Positions 28,517-37,974 of a DNA stretch of 64,000 bases are shown one piece after another (positions within the stretch are counted from its first letter, which is position 1; the number at the start of each line of letters is the position of its first letter). The notes below the pieces were generated by a model. It was not told the origin of the DNA. It saw only the letters and a program-made list of their open reading frames with translations, and did not search any database. This DNA comes from Sphingobacterium lumbrici (lineage in GTDB: Bacteria; Bacteroidota; Bacteroidia; Sphingobacteriales; Sphingobacteriaceae), in the NCBI RefSeq assembly GCF_006476045.1, contig NZ_SRZY01000033.1, positions 1 through 64,000 of the forward strand, given 5' to 3'. The translations under genes were made by a program, and so were the position numbers.

Positions 28517-30673
28517 ATGAATAATTTTTTAGATCATTTAAGTGATGCATTTAGAACACCTCTGACTAATCCTGTATTAGTTTTTGCACTTGTCCTGTTT
28601 ATTATATTACTCTCCCCGATTATTCTTCGGCCTATTAAAGTACCGGGTATTATTGGTTTTATTTTATTTGGTGTTATCCTCGGTCCTCATGGATTGAATT
28701 GGTTGTCAAAGATCGACCAGCAGGCTGTTAATATGACGGGCGTAGATGCGATAGATTTATTTTCGACCATCGGGCTTTTGTATATTATGTTTATCGCCGG
28801 GCTGGAATTGGATATGAACGAATTTCAGAAAACGAAAAATAAAAGTGCATTATTTGGATTTTTGACATTTATTATTCCCATATCTATCGGGTTTCCTGTT
28901 TGTTATTACTTTCTGGGATATAGTTTGTTGCCTAGTGTTTTGGTCGCCAGTATGTTTGCAACGCATACCCTGGTCTCGTATCCGATCGTAACGAGCTATG
29001 GGATCTCTAAGAATGAGGCTGTAGCCATTACAATCGGGGGTACGATACTAACTGATACGGCTGTCTTGATTATATTGGCTGTTATAAAGGGGGTACATCA
29101 AGGTAATATAGGTTCGGAATTCTGGGTTACCCTGGGGGTGTCTTTTGCGATATTTCTCTTTATCATGTTTGGACTGATTCCTAGAGTTGCAAAATGGTTT
29201 TTTTCACGGATAGAAGGAGAGAAAACTGCACACTATATATTTGTGCTGGCCGTGGTGTTTTTTGCAGCGTTCCTGGCGGAAATTGCAGGTCTTGAACATA
29301 TTATTGGTGCTTTTGTCGCAGGGCTGGCGCTTAATAAACTGATTCCTCATTCTTCGGCTTTGATGAACCGCATTGAGTTTATCGGAAATGCTATATTTAT
29401 CCCTTTTTTCCTTATTTCTGTAGGGATGATTGTGGATGTGAGTGTGTTGACAAAAGGGCCTACTGCACTTATCGTTGCGGGTACCTTGACATTGGTGGCT
29501 GTTTTAGGGAAGTTTTTTGCAGCAACAGCTACTCAATTCGCATTTAAGTATTCCAAAAGCCAGCGGAACTTAATATTTGGATTAAGCAATGCACATGCCG
29601 CGGCTACATTGGCCATTATCATGGTGGGCTACAACAGTAAGTTGATAGACGAGAATGTATTGAACGGTACAATTGTATTAATCCTTTTTACCTGTATAAT
29701 TGCTTCGTTAGTAACGGAAAATGCCTCTAAAAAGGTGGTATTGGAAGGATATCAGGACGAGCTGCATGTTGAACATGTGCAAGAGAATGATGAACGGATT
29801 TTAATTCCTATCGCCAATTTGGATAAGATGGAACCTATATTGGACTTTGCAACACTGATTAAATCTAAAAAATCTCCCCATCCGTTGCATATTTTGAGTG
29901 TGGTAACAGATATGGAACAAGGGGAAAGAAATAAAGTGACGGCGCGGGAGAATCTGGATAAGATGGCGATGTACGCATCGGGTGCGGAAACGGAGGTGGA
30001 GTTAATTACGGAAATAAACTATAATATAGCCGGTGGTATCAGTAATGCTTCAAGGGAAATTTTTGCAGACTGTCTGATCATGGGGTGGCCTAGTGCGGCG
30101 AGTTTTGTCGAGAAAATAGTTGGTGAAAAGACAGAAAGTATATTGAACAGAACAGATACGAATTTATTCATGTGCCGCCTTGATAAGCCATTTATCTTAA
30201 ATAAATTGATTACTATTTTTGTACCTCCTCTGGCGGAGTCGGAAATGGGGTTTGAATTTTGGATGGAGAAAATGTTGAAATTGTCGCGAGAGCTGTCTCT
30301 TCCTATTTCTTTTGTTTGTAATCTACGTACACAAAGTGCATTAGACAGTATGCTGGATAGACTAAATAACAGCGTACCTTGTTCTTTTGAAAATTATGAA
30401 GATTGGGATGATATTTATGGGCTTGCTACTTTTTCCAATTCGGATTCGCTCCTTATATTCGTGTCTTCCAGAAATGGAGAGGTGTCTTACAGGGATTCGT
30501 TGGACGGTCTTGCAAAACGGGTAGAACGTTATTATCAGAATCAAAATTTAATATTGGTATTTCCGAGTAGACGTGAGAATCTTCATATCGATGAGTATGA
30601 AGATATTCAAACTGCACCGATATTTAGGAAGATAAGCAGGGAAATAGGTAATATGTTTGGTAGAGATAAGTAA
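28517..30673 (+). CDS. CPA2-family cation:proton antiporter with C-terminal USP-like domains
   Basis: 718 residues. Residues ~20-410 contain 12-13 hydrophobic spans with the CPA2 fold signatures (GFILFGVILGPHGL; FIAGLELDMNEF; HIIGAFVAGLALNKLIP; FIPFFLISVGMIVD), predicting Na+ or K+/H+ exchange in the inner membrane. Residues ~430-718 are cytosolic and resemble tandem universal-stress-protein modules (RILIPIANLDKM; HPLHILSVV), likely regulatory. Ion specificity cannot be read from sequence. A TAGCTTTG sits one base before the ATG and is probably coincidental. Confidence 0.85.
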   Translation: MNNFLDHLSDAFRTPLTNPVLVFALVLFIILLSPIILRPIKVPGIIGFILFGVILGPHGLNWLSKIDQQAVNMTGVDAIDLFSTIGLLYIMFIAGLELDMNEFQKTKNKSALFGFLTFIIPISIGFPVCYYFLGYSLLPSVLVASMFATHTLVSYPIVTSYGISKNEAVAITIGGTILTDTAVLIILAVIKGVHQGNIGSEFWVTLGVSFAIFLFIMFGLIPRVAKWFFSRIEGEKTAHYIFVLAVVFFAAFLAEIAGLEHIIGAFVAGLALNKLIPHSSALMNRIEFIGNAIFIPFFLISVGMIVDVSVLTKGPTALIVAGTLTLVAVLGKFFAATATQFAFKYSKSQRNLIFGLSNAHAAATLAIIMVGYNSKLIDENVLNGTIVLILFTCIIASLVTENASKKVVLEGYQDELHVEHVQENDERILIPIANLDKMEPILDFATLIKSKKSPHPLHILSVVTDMEQGERNKVTARENLDKMAMYASGAETEVELITEINYNIAGGISNASREIFADCLIMGWPSAASFVEKIVGEKTESILNRTDTNLFMCRLDKPFILNKLITIFVPPLAESEMGFEFWMEKMLKLSRELSLPISFVCNLRTQSALDSMLDRLNNSVPCSFENYEDWDDIYGLATFSNSDSLLIFVSSRNGEVSYRDSLDGLAKRVERYYQNQNLILVFPSRRENLHIDEYEDIQTAPIFRKISREIGNMFGRDK

Positions 30674-30700
30674 TAGTTTTTTTTGTTTATATATTTCTAT

Positions 30701-33700
30701 TTAGTCACTTATGGGAGGTTGTGCATCAGCGCCCCATAAGGGATTCGGTGTAGGGCCCATTTCCAACTCCAGCTGCCCGCCTTTTAGTAGTTCAGAAGCC
30801 GGAAACCACCAATTATCCAGGGGTTTTCCATTGAGATGGGCCTGTTGTACATAGCGGTTTGTTCTGGACGTGTTTTTTGCAATGATGGTAAACCGTTTGC
30901 CCCTGCCGTACTGCTCGCCAAGATGGATGTCGACACGTTCAAAGATCGGGCTCCCGATTTCATAAATGGGTTCATGGCGGGTACCTCCGTCGGTTTGAAA
31001 CAGCCCCAATGCACACATCACAAACCAAGCACTCATCTGCCCCTGATCCTCATCGCCCAAATAGGCATTGGATACCCCGTACCCGTAGTAGCGATCGATA
31101 ATAGATCTGCTCCACTTTTGTGTTTGCCAAGGTTGGCCCACCCAGTTAAATAAAAAGGCGAAATGCATGGATTGCTGATTGCCCTGCACGACTGGATAAT
31201 CCCAGTACTGATCTCCCGGTGCGTTGTACCGTAACGGTTCACTGGCTTTAAAACCCCAGGTAAGGCGTTCGATAAATCTGTCCTTTCCGATAATTTTTGC
31301 CAATGCAGGCACATCTTGTGGTACAAAGAAGGTCATCTGCCAGGCATTTGCTTCTACGTATTGTATATTACCTCCTGATTTAAAGGGGTCAAAATCTTTT
31401 TCCCATTCGCCATTACTGTAGCGTATCCGCGCGTAACCGATCTCCGGATCGATAGCGTTCTTCCACCAATTACCCCTGTCTTTAAATAGTTGGTAATCTA
31501 CTTCTTTCCCGAGTGATTTAGCTAGCTGTGCTACCGTCCAATCATCGAAGGAATACTCCAATGTATTGGAGAATCGGCCTTTATCGGCTGGTACGTACTT
31601 GTGTTCTAAGTAAGCGGCCAAGTCACGATTACCTGCAAGTCCGTTACCTATGCTTTCCGGGAGTGTGGTCTGCATCTTTTTAGTAGCGGCAAACATTTTT
31701 TCTATATCAAAGTTCCGTATGCCCATTTGGTAAGCACTGACCAGTAGGGGGATCTCATGTTCGGCAACCATTACCGGAACATATTCCATTCCAGCAGGGC
31801 CTTTGGCCAACCAGCCGTTGGCATCGTACATTCCTAATTGGGATTTTACCCAACGCGATGACCACTCGGGAGTAACCAGATTCCAAAGTTGATTGAGGTT
31901 CCAAAATGTGTTCCAAAAGGCATCACAGCCCAAGGCAACAGCATCCGGATCGTCAAATTGCCGGATCTGCTCGGTTGCATCTACCCAACGCCCATCCACA
32001 TCGCTGAAGGTATTACGGCAATATGCACGATACATGTTGGTGTAAAATCGCATTTTTTCCCGTTGATCGTTCGTGTGGACGGCCACACGGGAAAGTATGT
32101 CACTCCAGGTCTGGCGGTTGTATTCCCGTACCGCATCGAAATTCCATCCAAATGGCTGTGTGACCTCCTTTTCAAGGTTTTTTCGGGCACCTTCTATATC
32201 TACGTAGGAAACTGCGGAACGTACCTGTATAACAGCATTATTCCGGGTGTCGAAAGTGGCAAAATAGCCCAAGCTTTCAGGTCGTTGGGCGGTAATTTCA
32301 TCGCTTGACAATATGATTTCATCGTTGATCCATCCACCAAAGCCTGTCATATCCTGATCAAATTCGATGACGAAGAAAATGATATAATCCTGATCGCTAT
32401 CCTGCGACCAAACATGTCTCGTTTGTTGTTTACTGAATCCCTCAATGCGGCGATTACTTATCCGGGTAATCTTACTATCCAGTATGTCGTAATTATATTC
32501 TGCCGGAATTTTCAGGTCGATCATCACACGGGAGTCTGTGCCTTTGGGATAGGTATAACGTTGGAAACCACAACGTGTTGTAGAGGTCAATTCGGCTTGT
32601 ATTCCGTAATCGGTAAGTTCCACTTTATAATAGCCTACATCGGACACTTCACTGGCTTTGTCAAAAGAGGAACGATAAACGGTGCTGTCTTTTTTAAAGA
32701 TGGATTGATCCCCTATTTTGGTTTTTAGCTTTCCGTGTGTAGGCATGATTCCTAATCCGGCCATCGTCCATTCGTGGATATGGCTGAATGTGCCGATGCT
32801 TTCGTAAACCGGATCATAGCCCGACTGCCAGCCCGGATTCTGGTTGTCCGGACTTAGCTTGACCATGCTGAAGGGCATCCAGGGGCCGGGAGCAATCATC
32901 CAACGCGAATGTGCCGTCCCCATGCGGGTGTCGATGTAATCTGCGGCATTGGCGATTTTTCTCGGGGAACGGATGACAATGCCTTCGTCAACTGTTTTGC
33001 TGTTAATTGAAATTTTATAGCGACTCTTTTGTTCGGATAATACAGCAGGCATAGGTGCTTCAAAAATATAACGACCTTGCTCCAAGGTTTGTTTGAGGAT
33101 CGTTTTTCCGTCCACTTCTACCCTGACATCCGGTGTACCCTCCAGGTGTTCTATATCAACCAATAAGGGTTGAGTCCTGGTGTCTTGAAGTTGATAATTT
33201 GCCACTTCTACTTTACGGAGGTAGGCTTTTCCGATATCTTCGTCCAATGTCGCGTTTTGCGGCCCTTCCAACCGTATGCCGTCGAAAATGAGCCAGGACC
33301 CTTCCAGATTTGTCAGGTTGATCTCATTCCCCCCATTTTTTATCATACTCGCTTTTAATGGGATTTCAAAGGTCTGCTTGATCGTTTTGCTGTAGTCTCC
33401 GTGGAGAGATTCGTCTCCTCCTCCGCGAGGCAATACAAATTTCCACGATTGCCCATTGACCGTTACCTTAAAATAGGGCGGTTGACTTTTATGGGTGTCC
33501 AAAATATCTATGACTAGTTTCCATTCACCTTGTTGTGGTACGGATCGCATGCGAAAAAGGATATTCAGCACATGCGATCGGATACCTGCCGTACCACTTG
33601 TGCCTCCCCATGTATCGGCCGGGCCTGGTAAAATATACGGAAAGTCCTGTTTGGGATTTGATTTTCCTACCATATAGAAACGGTCTTCCCATCCAAAATC

Positions 33701-33865
33701 ATGATCCAGAAATTTGGTATGATCGCCTTCGGCAAGAGCAAATTCTTTGGCACTGCCGTCCGGAGCTCCAATCTGCCAAATAACTTTCGTGTTAGGTGTT
33801 TTGAAGCTGTATATCAAAACAGCGAGCGTACAAGCAATAATAGTGCTAAAAAAAATCCTTATCAT
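30701..33865 (-). CDS. GH92 family alpha-mannosidase with N-terminal rhamnogalacturonan-lyase-like domain
   Basis: 1054 residues. After a hydrophobic N-terminal export segment, residues ~25-200 (VIWQIGAPDGSAKEF, GRIRLEGP-like end) resemble domain III of PL4 polysaccharide lyases, a carbohydrate-binding beta sandwich. The rest is GH92: IDTRMGTAHSRWMIAPGPWMPF, FSHIHEWTMAGLGIMPTHG, the catalytic-acid region EANAWQMTFF, and the base motif YLGDEDQGQMSAWFV near the end. GH92 enzymes are Ca-dependent exo-alpha-mannosidases acting on N-glycans or yeast mannan. Adjacent to a divergent GntR gene and a GH38-like gene. Confidence 0.9.
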   Translation of the reverse strand: MIRIFFSTIIACTLAVLIYSFKTPNTKVIWQIGAPDGSAKEFALAEGDHTKFLDHDFGWEDRFYMVGKSNPKQDFPYILPGPADTWGGTSGTAGIRSHVLNILFRMRSVPQQGEWKLVIDILDTHKSQPPYFKVTVNGQSWKFVLPRGGGDESLHGDYSKTIKQTFEIPLKASMIKNGGNEINLTNLEGSWLIFDGIRLEGPQNATLDEDIGKAYLRKVEVANYQLQDTRTQPLLVDIEHLEGTPDVRVEVDGKTILKQTLEQGRYIFEAPMPAVLSEQKSRYKISINSKTVDEGIVIRSPRKIANAADYIDTRMGTAHSRWMIAPGPWMPFSMVKLSPDNQNPGWQSGYDPVYESIGTFSHIHEWTMAGLGIMPTHGKLKTKIGDQSIFKKDSTVYRSSFDKASEVSDVGYYKVELTDYGIQAELTSTTRCGFQRYTYPKGTDSRVMIDLKIPAEYNYDILDSKITRISNRRIEGFSKQQTRHVWSQDSDQDYIIFFVIEFDQDMTGFGGWINDEIILSSDEITAQRPESLGYFATFDTRNNAVIQVRSAVSYVDIEGARKNLEKEVTQPFGWNFDAVREYNRQTWSDILSRVAVHTNDQREKMRFYTNMYRAYCRNTFSDVDGRWVDATEQIRQFDDPDAVALGCDAFWNTFWNLNQLWNLVTPEWSSRWVKSQLGMYDANGWLAKGPAGMEYVPVMVAEHEIPLLVSAYQMGIRNFDIEKMFAATKKMQTTLPESIGNGLAGNRDLAAYLEHKYVPADKGRFSNTLEYSFDDWTVAQLAKSLGKEVDYQLFKDRGNWWKNAIDPEIGYARIRYSNGEWEKDFDPFKSGGNIQYVEANAWQMTFFVPQDVPALAKIIGKDRFIERLTWGFKASEPLRYNAPGDQYWDYPVVQGNQQSMHFAFLFNWVGQPWQTQKWSRSIIDRYYGYGVSNAYLGDEDQGQMSAWFVMCALGLFQTDGGTRHEPIYEIGSPIFERVDIHLGEQYGRGKRFTIIAKNTSRTNRYVQQAHLNGKPLDNWWFPASELLKGGQLELEMGPTPNPLWGADAQPPISD

Positions 33866-34083
33866 TTTTCTAATTTAAGAATATATTAAGTAATAAAGAA
33901 ATATGCTATTATCGGTTTTTATTTTTTTGGCAAGGTGATCCATGGAGGTCTGTGCCACAACACCGGTGACGTGATGTTGCGCGTGTACAGTGCAAACTCC
34001 ACCAGTACACCGGAGCAAATACAGGTCTGTCATTAAAGGTGTGCTTGCGTGTCTTTTTTGTGAGATAAATTAGTTTATTTTTG

Positions 34084-34093
34084 TATGTACATA
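34084..34093. promoter_or_regulatory. Candidate GntR operator 1 (palindrome TATGTACATA)
   Basis: 10-bp perfect palindrome immediately after the gntR -7 box (TATTTTTG, 34076-34083). Positions 34082-34094 match 35178-35190 at 11 of 13 bases (TGTATrTACATwG). The position just after the promoter suits autorepression. Binding is inferred. Confidence 0.45.
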
Positions 34094-34160
34094 GAAATGT
34101 ATTTATTCTTTTCTGTAAAATCCAAATTAATTTTTAAATTGGTTTACTATTTCACTTGAT

Positions 34161-34904
34161 ATGGCAAAATTGAATTTTAAGATAGATCACCAAAGTCCCA
34201 TACCATTATACATACAAGCGGAAAATCTGTTGCGTAAGCTGATTGAAGCTCCGGAGTATCAGGAGGGGAAACTACTGCCCAATGAAGTTGACTTGGCGAA
34301 AGAGCTTGCTATTTCTCGAGCTACATTAAGACAGGCGATCAATAAGCTCGTTTATGAAGAGCTGTTGGTTAGGAAAAAGGGGGTGGGTACTCGTGTGGCA
34401 ACGGGACAGTCTATCAGTTCCAAATCCAAAAACTGGTTGAGTTTTTCGCAGGAAATGGAAGCTCGCGGTATACCTATTCGAAATTTTGAATTGCATATCA
34501 GTTGGGTTTATCCCGATCAGAAGATCGCTAATTTTTTTGATCTGAAAAGTGGACGTAAAGTGCTCAAGCTTGTCCGTTTGCGTGGTCGGCAAGAAGGTCC
34601 CTTCGTTTATTTTGAGTCTTACTTCCATCCCCGTATCGGTATGACAGGTGAAGAGGATTTTAAACAGCCACTATACGAAATCTTAGAAAAGGAACATAAT
34701 ACCGTTGCCTATATTTCTAAAGAAGAGATTAGTGCTATCCTGGCTGATGATGCTATGGCCAAGAAACTGGAAACGGAAAAAGGTAGTGCGATATTATTGC
34801 GCAAACGCTTTGTTTATGATGCGGCAGAGCGTCTCATCGAATACAATCTAGGTTATTATAAAGCGGATAGTTTTACTTATACTATTGAAAGTCGTCGGGA
34901 GTAA
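34161..34904 (+). CDS. GntR family (HutC/UTRA) transcriptional regulator
   Basis: 247 residues: N-terminal winged helix (IPLYIQAENLLRKLI, LLPNEVDLAKELAISRATLRQAINKL, VRKKGVGTRVA; ~12-80) and a C-terminal UTRA ligand-binding domain (FSQEMEARGIPI, LRGRQEGPFVYFESYFHP, LRKRFVYDAAERLIEY). UTRA regulators of this type sense sugars or sugar phosphates. Lying between the GH92 and GH38-like genes, it most likely represses both until mannoside appears; this is inference supported by two matching palindromes upstream of gntR and GH38. Confidence 0.88.
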   Translation: MAKLNFKIDHQSPIPLYIQAENLLRKLIEAPEYQEGKLLPNEVDLAKELAISRATLRQAINKLVYEELLVRKKGVGTRVATGQSISSKSKNWLSFSQEMEARGIPIRNFELHISWVYPDQKIANFFDLKSGRKVLKLVRLRGRQEGPFVYFESYFHPRIGMTGEEDFKQPLYEILEKEHNTVAYISKEEISAILADDAMAKKLETEKGSAILLRKRFVYDAAERLIEYNLGYYKADSFTYTIESRRE

Positions 34905-35284
34905 TCCCTCCTCCCTATTTAGATAGATCGACGCGTGTTCGTCTGTGCGTATATTTGACTTGTGTGTTGCGGTTTGTTCGGTGCATTTGTCTGGTGTATA
35001 AAAATGACCGAGTACCGATAGGTGTAGCGAAAGTCGGTCTCATCGGATATAAACCTCTTATTGCCCTATTGTGGTGTGTATATCAATTTCCTGCAAAGGT
35101 GCTCTCCCTGATGACCCGGGGAGTGGGATTTTAAATGATCGATGTTGAATTAACATAGAAATATTAATTATTTAATATGTATATACATTGTTGGTAAATA
35201 TTTTGAGATAAAAAGTTGTTGGCAGAAAAACTACGCAAGAATTGATGCCTGAAAAGGAATTATTGTATTTGAAAATAAAATATT
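34905..35284. other. Intergenic region before the GH38-like gene
   Basis: 380 bp. It contains the second candidate GntR operator (35177-35188) and weak inverted repeats GACCGA/TCGGTC (~35005-35041) and CTCCC/GGGAG (~35104-35125) without T runs. No gene found. I see no strong TAnnTTTG box. Confidence 0.5.
35177..35188. promoter_or_regulatory. Candidate GntR operator 2 (palindrome ATGTATATACAT)
   Basis: 12-bp perfect palindrome ~95 bp before the GH38-like ATG, sharing 11 of 13 bases with the site at 34082-34094. Confidence 0.45.
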
Positions 35285-37942
35285 ATGAAACAAAAGATAT
35301 TATTTTTTTTATGCTGGTTATTCTTTGTTAGCTCTTCGTCATTTGCTCAACAGCAGGTGGATAGTTCTGTTAAAGAAATAGTGGTTGTGTTTAAAACACA
35401 TTTTGATATTGGGTACACGGATTATGCTGAAGCTGTTGTGCAGCAGTATAGTACTTCTATGATGGAAAATGCTTTTAACATCATAGAAAGGAGTAAAGAT
35501 CGGCTGCCCGAGAAACAATTTGTTTGGACAGTTCCTAGTTGGCCGATGCTGAAAATGATTAATCAGAGTCTCCCTGAGGTCAAGTCAAAAGTAGAGGAGG
35601 CTCTCATAAAGGGACGTTTTGTTTTACACGCTTTGCCTTTTACGGTAGAGACCGAATCCAGCGATCCTGAAGCGTTGGTTCGGGGCATGAATATTTCGTC
35701 TGCTATTTCACGGAAGTACGGTTTGTCCTTAGCTATAGATGCAAAAATGTCAGATGTGCCAAGTCACTCCTGGATATTGCCGACAATGTTATCTCATGCT
35801 GGAGTGAAATTTCTTCAGATAGGTAGTAATGCTGCTCCTCGAACTCCTGATGTACCAATCTTATTTTGGTGGGAGGGGCCTGATGGATCAAAATTGATGA
35901 CAATGTACTGGAAAGAGAATTATGGTACTTCTTTACTGCCACCTCCAAACTGGCCCTATAAAACTTGGTTAGCGATTATGCAAAATGGGAATAACGCAGG
36001 TCCGCCAACGGCAGAGACAATTGATAAATATTTAGCAGAAATCCAGGAAAAAATTCCGAATGCAAAAGTTAGCATTGGCCGAATGTCTGATTTTTATGAT
36101 GCTATTATGAGAGAGAATCCCTCATTACCTGTTGTTCGCGGAGATATGCCAGACACGTGGATACATGGGTATATGTCTATGCCACGGGAGGTTAAAGATT
36201 CCCGTAGGGTTAGTAAGGATCTTTTCTCATTGGAGTCGCTTAATACGCTATATGATATTTGGTCGCCTAAGGGGTATCATATAACGGAGCTGCTATCAGA
36301 TGCTTACACGAATAAGCTTCTATTTGATGAGCATACTTTCGGAATGGCAATGCCTCATGGTAAAAATGGTACGTGGAGCTATGGAGATGAATTTAAAATG
36401 CAACGTGCACAGGGGGCATATACGGATATTGAAAAATCATGGAAGGAGAAAGCTGACCGTGTGTTTTCCGCTGACAGGATTGTTACTCCTTCCTTGAACC
36501 GACAATTAAGGGAATTAGCGAATGAGGTTAACATCAAAGGAAAAAGGATTTTTGTTTATAATCCGCTTCCATGGAAAAGAAGTGGATTGGTGACGGTCAA
36601 GGCGCCTAGCTCATCCCATAAGGGCAGCGCGATTAAAGATGTTGAAACGGGTGAGATTATTCCCTTTTCAAATGAAAGGAATATCCTTCAGTTTATCGCT
36701 AATGATGTACCTGCATCCGGCTATCGGAATTATATATTGGTTGATGAAGTTCCGGAAAATTCAGGAAATGAGCTATTGATAGATGAATTAACCAATACGA
36801 TAGAGAATAGCTATTTAAAGATCCAATTTGACCCGGCTAAGGGGAGTATCAGTTCAATAGTAGAAAAAAGTTCGGGCAGGGAAATGGTTGATAAAAACGG
36901 CGAATTTGGATTTGGACAATATTTATACGAACGTTTTAGTAAAAAAGATGCAGATAGTTACGTAAAAAGCTATATAAAAAGTGGAGATGGTGATCGAGTA
37001 GGTAAGCCGAATTTAACAGATGAGCCATACGTATCTGTGAAGGGAAATAACGCAAAAATTATGTTCTCAAAAAATGATGTTTCAGTTGCCGCAACGATGC
37101 TTTTTCCGGTATCTGCGAACCTTCCTCACGATTATAGTATTACGGTAAGTTTATACAGAAACAGGCCTAATGTTGAGTTAATCTGGAATATCAATAGTAA
37201 ACCAGCCGAGTCTTGGCCGGAAGCGGGCTGGATAAGTCTGCCCTTCAATGTTGATGATCCGACATTTAAATTGGCAAGATTGGGTGGAGTGGTAGACCCT
37301 GCGAGGGATTTCGTTAAAGGAAGCAATTTTGATTATAATTTCCTTAATTCGGGTATGGCGGTAATTGGTAGAAATGGTCATGGAATAGGGATTTCTACAC
37401 CTGATGCACCCGGTATTAGCCTTGACAGGCCTGGTTTGTGGAAGTATTCAGCGTATTTTATTCCCGAAAAGCCTAATGTTTTTGTCAATCTCTATAATAA
37501 TCTTTGGAGCACGAACTTTACAGAATGGATCGAAGGCTCATGGTCTGCAAGGATTGATTTATGGTTTACAGATGATTTTAATAACGAGAAATCGATCATC
37601 ACACCGTCTGAAGAATCGCGTTCCCCGCTGTTGTCAACGTTGGTAAGTGGTAATGGTGGCGATTTGCCTGCAACTGCCGCAGGGATCCAATTGTCACGAA
37701 AAGGAACAATGGTTACAGCATTTGGGAGAAATCCAGATGGGGATGGAACCGTGTTGCGCTTGTGGGAGCAGGCAGGAGTTTCGGGGGATCTTAGAGTAAC
37801 GTTACCAAAGGGTATAAAGGTATCCAGCGCAATGCCTGTGGATTTAAGGGGGGAGAAGAAAGGAGAACCGATAGAAATAGTATCGGGGGAATTCAGCTAT
37901 TATGTTAATGCCTATGCTCCGGCCAGTTTTGTGTTACAGTAG
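35285..37942 (+). CDS. GH38-like alpha-mannosidase (possibly DUF5054 subgroup), exported
   Basis: 885 residues with signal peptide (LFFLCWLFFVSSSSFAQ). The N-terminal half follows the GH38 catalytic barrel: VVVFKTHFDIGYTDYAE (metal-binding His/Asp), then AKMSDVPSHSW where GH38 carries its nucleophile Asp, and LFWWEGPDG. The C-terminal half is beta-rich (IENSYLKIQFDPAKGSI, the usual GH38 C-domain entry). The nucleophile region differs from the classical DPFGHS, and the protein resembles the DUF5054 subgroup, so substrate may differ from plain alpha-mannoside. Likely co-regulated with GH92 by the GntR protein. Confidence 0.72.
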   Translation: MKQKILFFLCWLFFVSSSSFAQQQVDSSVKEIVVVFKTHFDIGYTDYAEAVVQQYSTSMMENAFNIIERSKDRLPEKQFVWTVPSWPMLKMINQSLPEVKSKVEEALIKGRFVLHALPFTVETESSDPEALVRGMNISSAISRKYGLSLAIDAKMSDVPSHSWILPTMLSHAGVKFLQIGSNAAPRTPDVPILFWWEGPDGSKLMTMYWKENYGTSLLPPPNWPYKTWLAIMQNGNNAGPPTAETIDKYLAEIQEKIPNAKVSIGRMSDFYDAIMRENPSLPVVRGDMPDTWIHGYMSMPREVKDSRRVSKDLFSLESLNTLYDIWSPKGYHITELLSDAYTNKLLFDEHTFGMAMPHGKNGTWSYGDEFKMQRAQGAYTDIEKSWKEKADRVFSADRIVTPSLNRQLRELANEVNIKGKRIFVYNPLPWKRSGLVTVKAPSSSHKGSAIKDVETGEIIPFSNERNILQFIANDVPASGYRNYILVDEVPENSGNELLIDELTNTIENSYLKIQFDPAKGSISSIVEKSSGREMVDKNGEFGFGQYLYERFSKKDADSYVKSYIKSGDGDRVGKPNLTDEPYVSVKGNNAKIMFSKNDVSVAATMLFPVSANLPHDYSITVSLYRNRPNVELIWNINSKPAESWPEAGWISLPFNVDDPTFKLARLGGVVDPARDFVKGSNFDYNFLNSGMAVIGRNGHGIGISTPDAPGISLDRPGLWKYSAYFIPEKPNVFVNLYNNLWSTNFTEWIEGSWSARIDLWFTDDFNNEKSIITPSEESRSPLLSTLVSGNGGDLPATAAGIQLSRKGTMVTAFGRNPDGDGTVLRLWEQAGVSGDLRVTLPKGIKVSSAMPVDLRGEKKGEPIEIVSGEFSYYVNAYAPASFVLQ

Positions 37943-37974
37943 ATTTTTAGTGATTGCGCTGGTACAGAAGGAAT

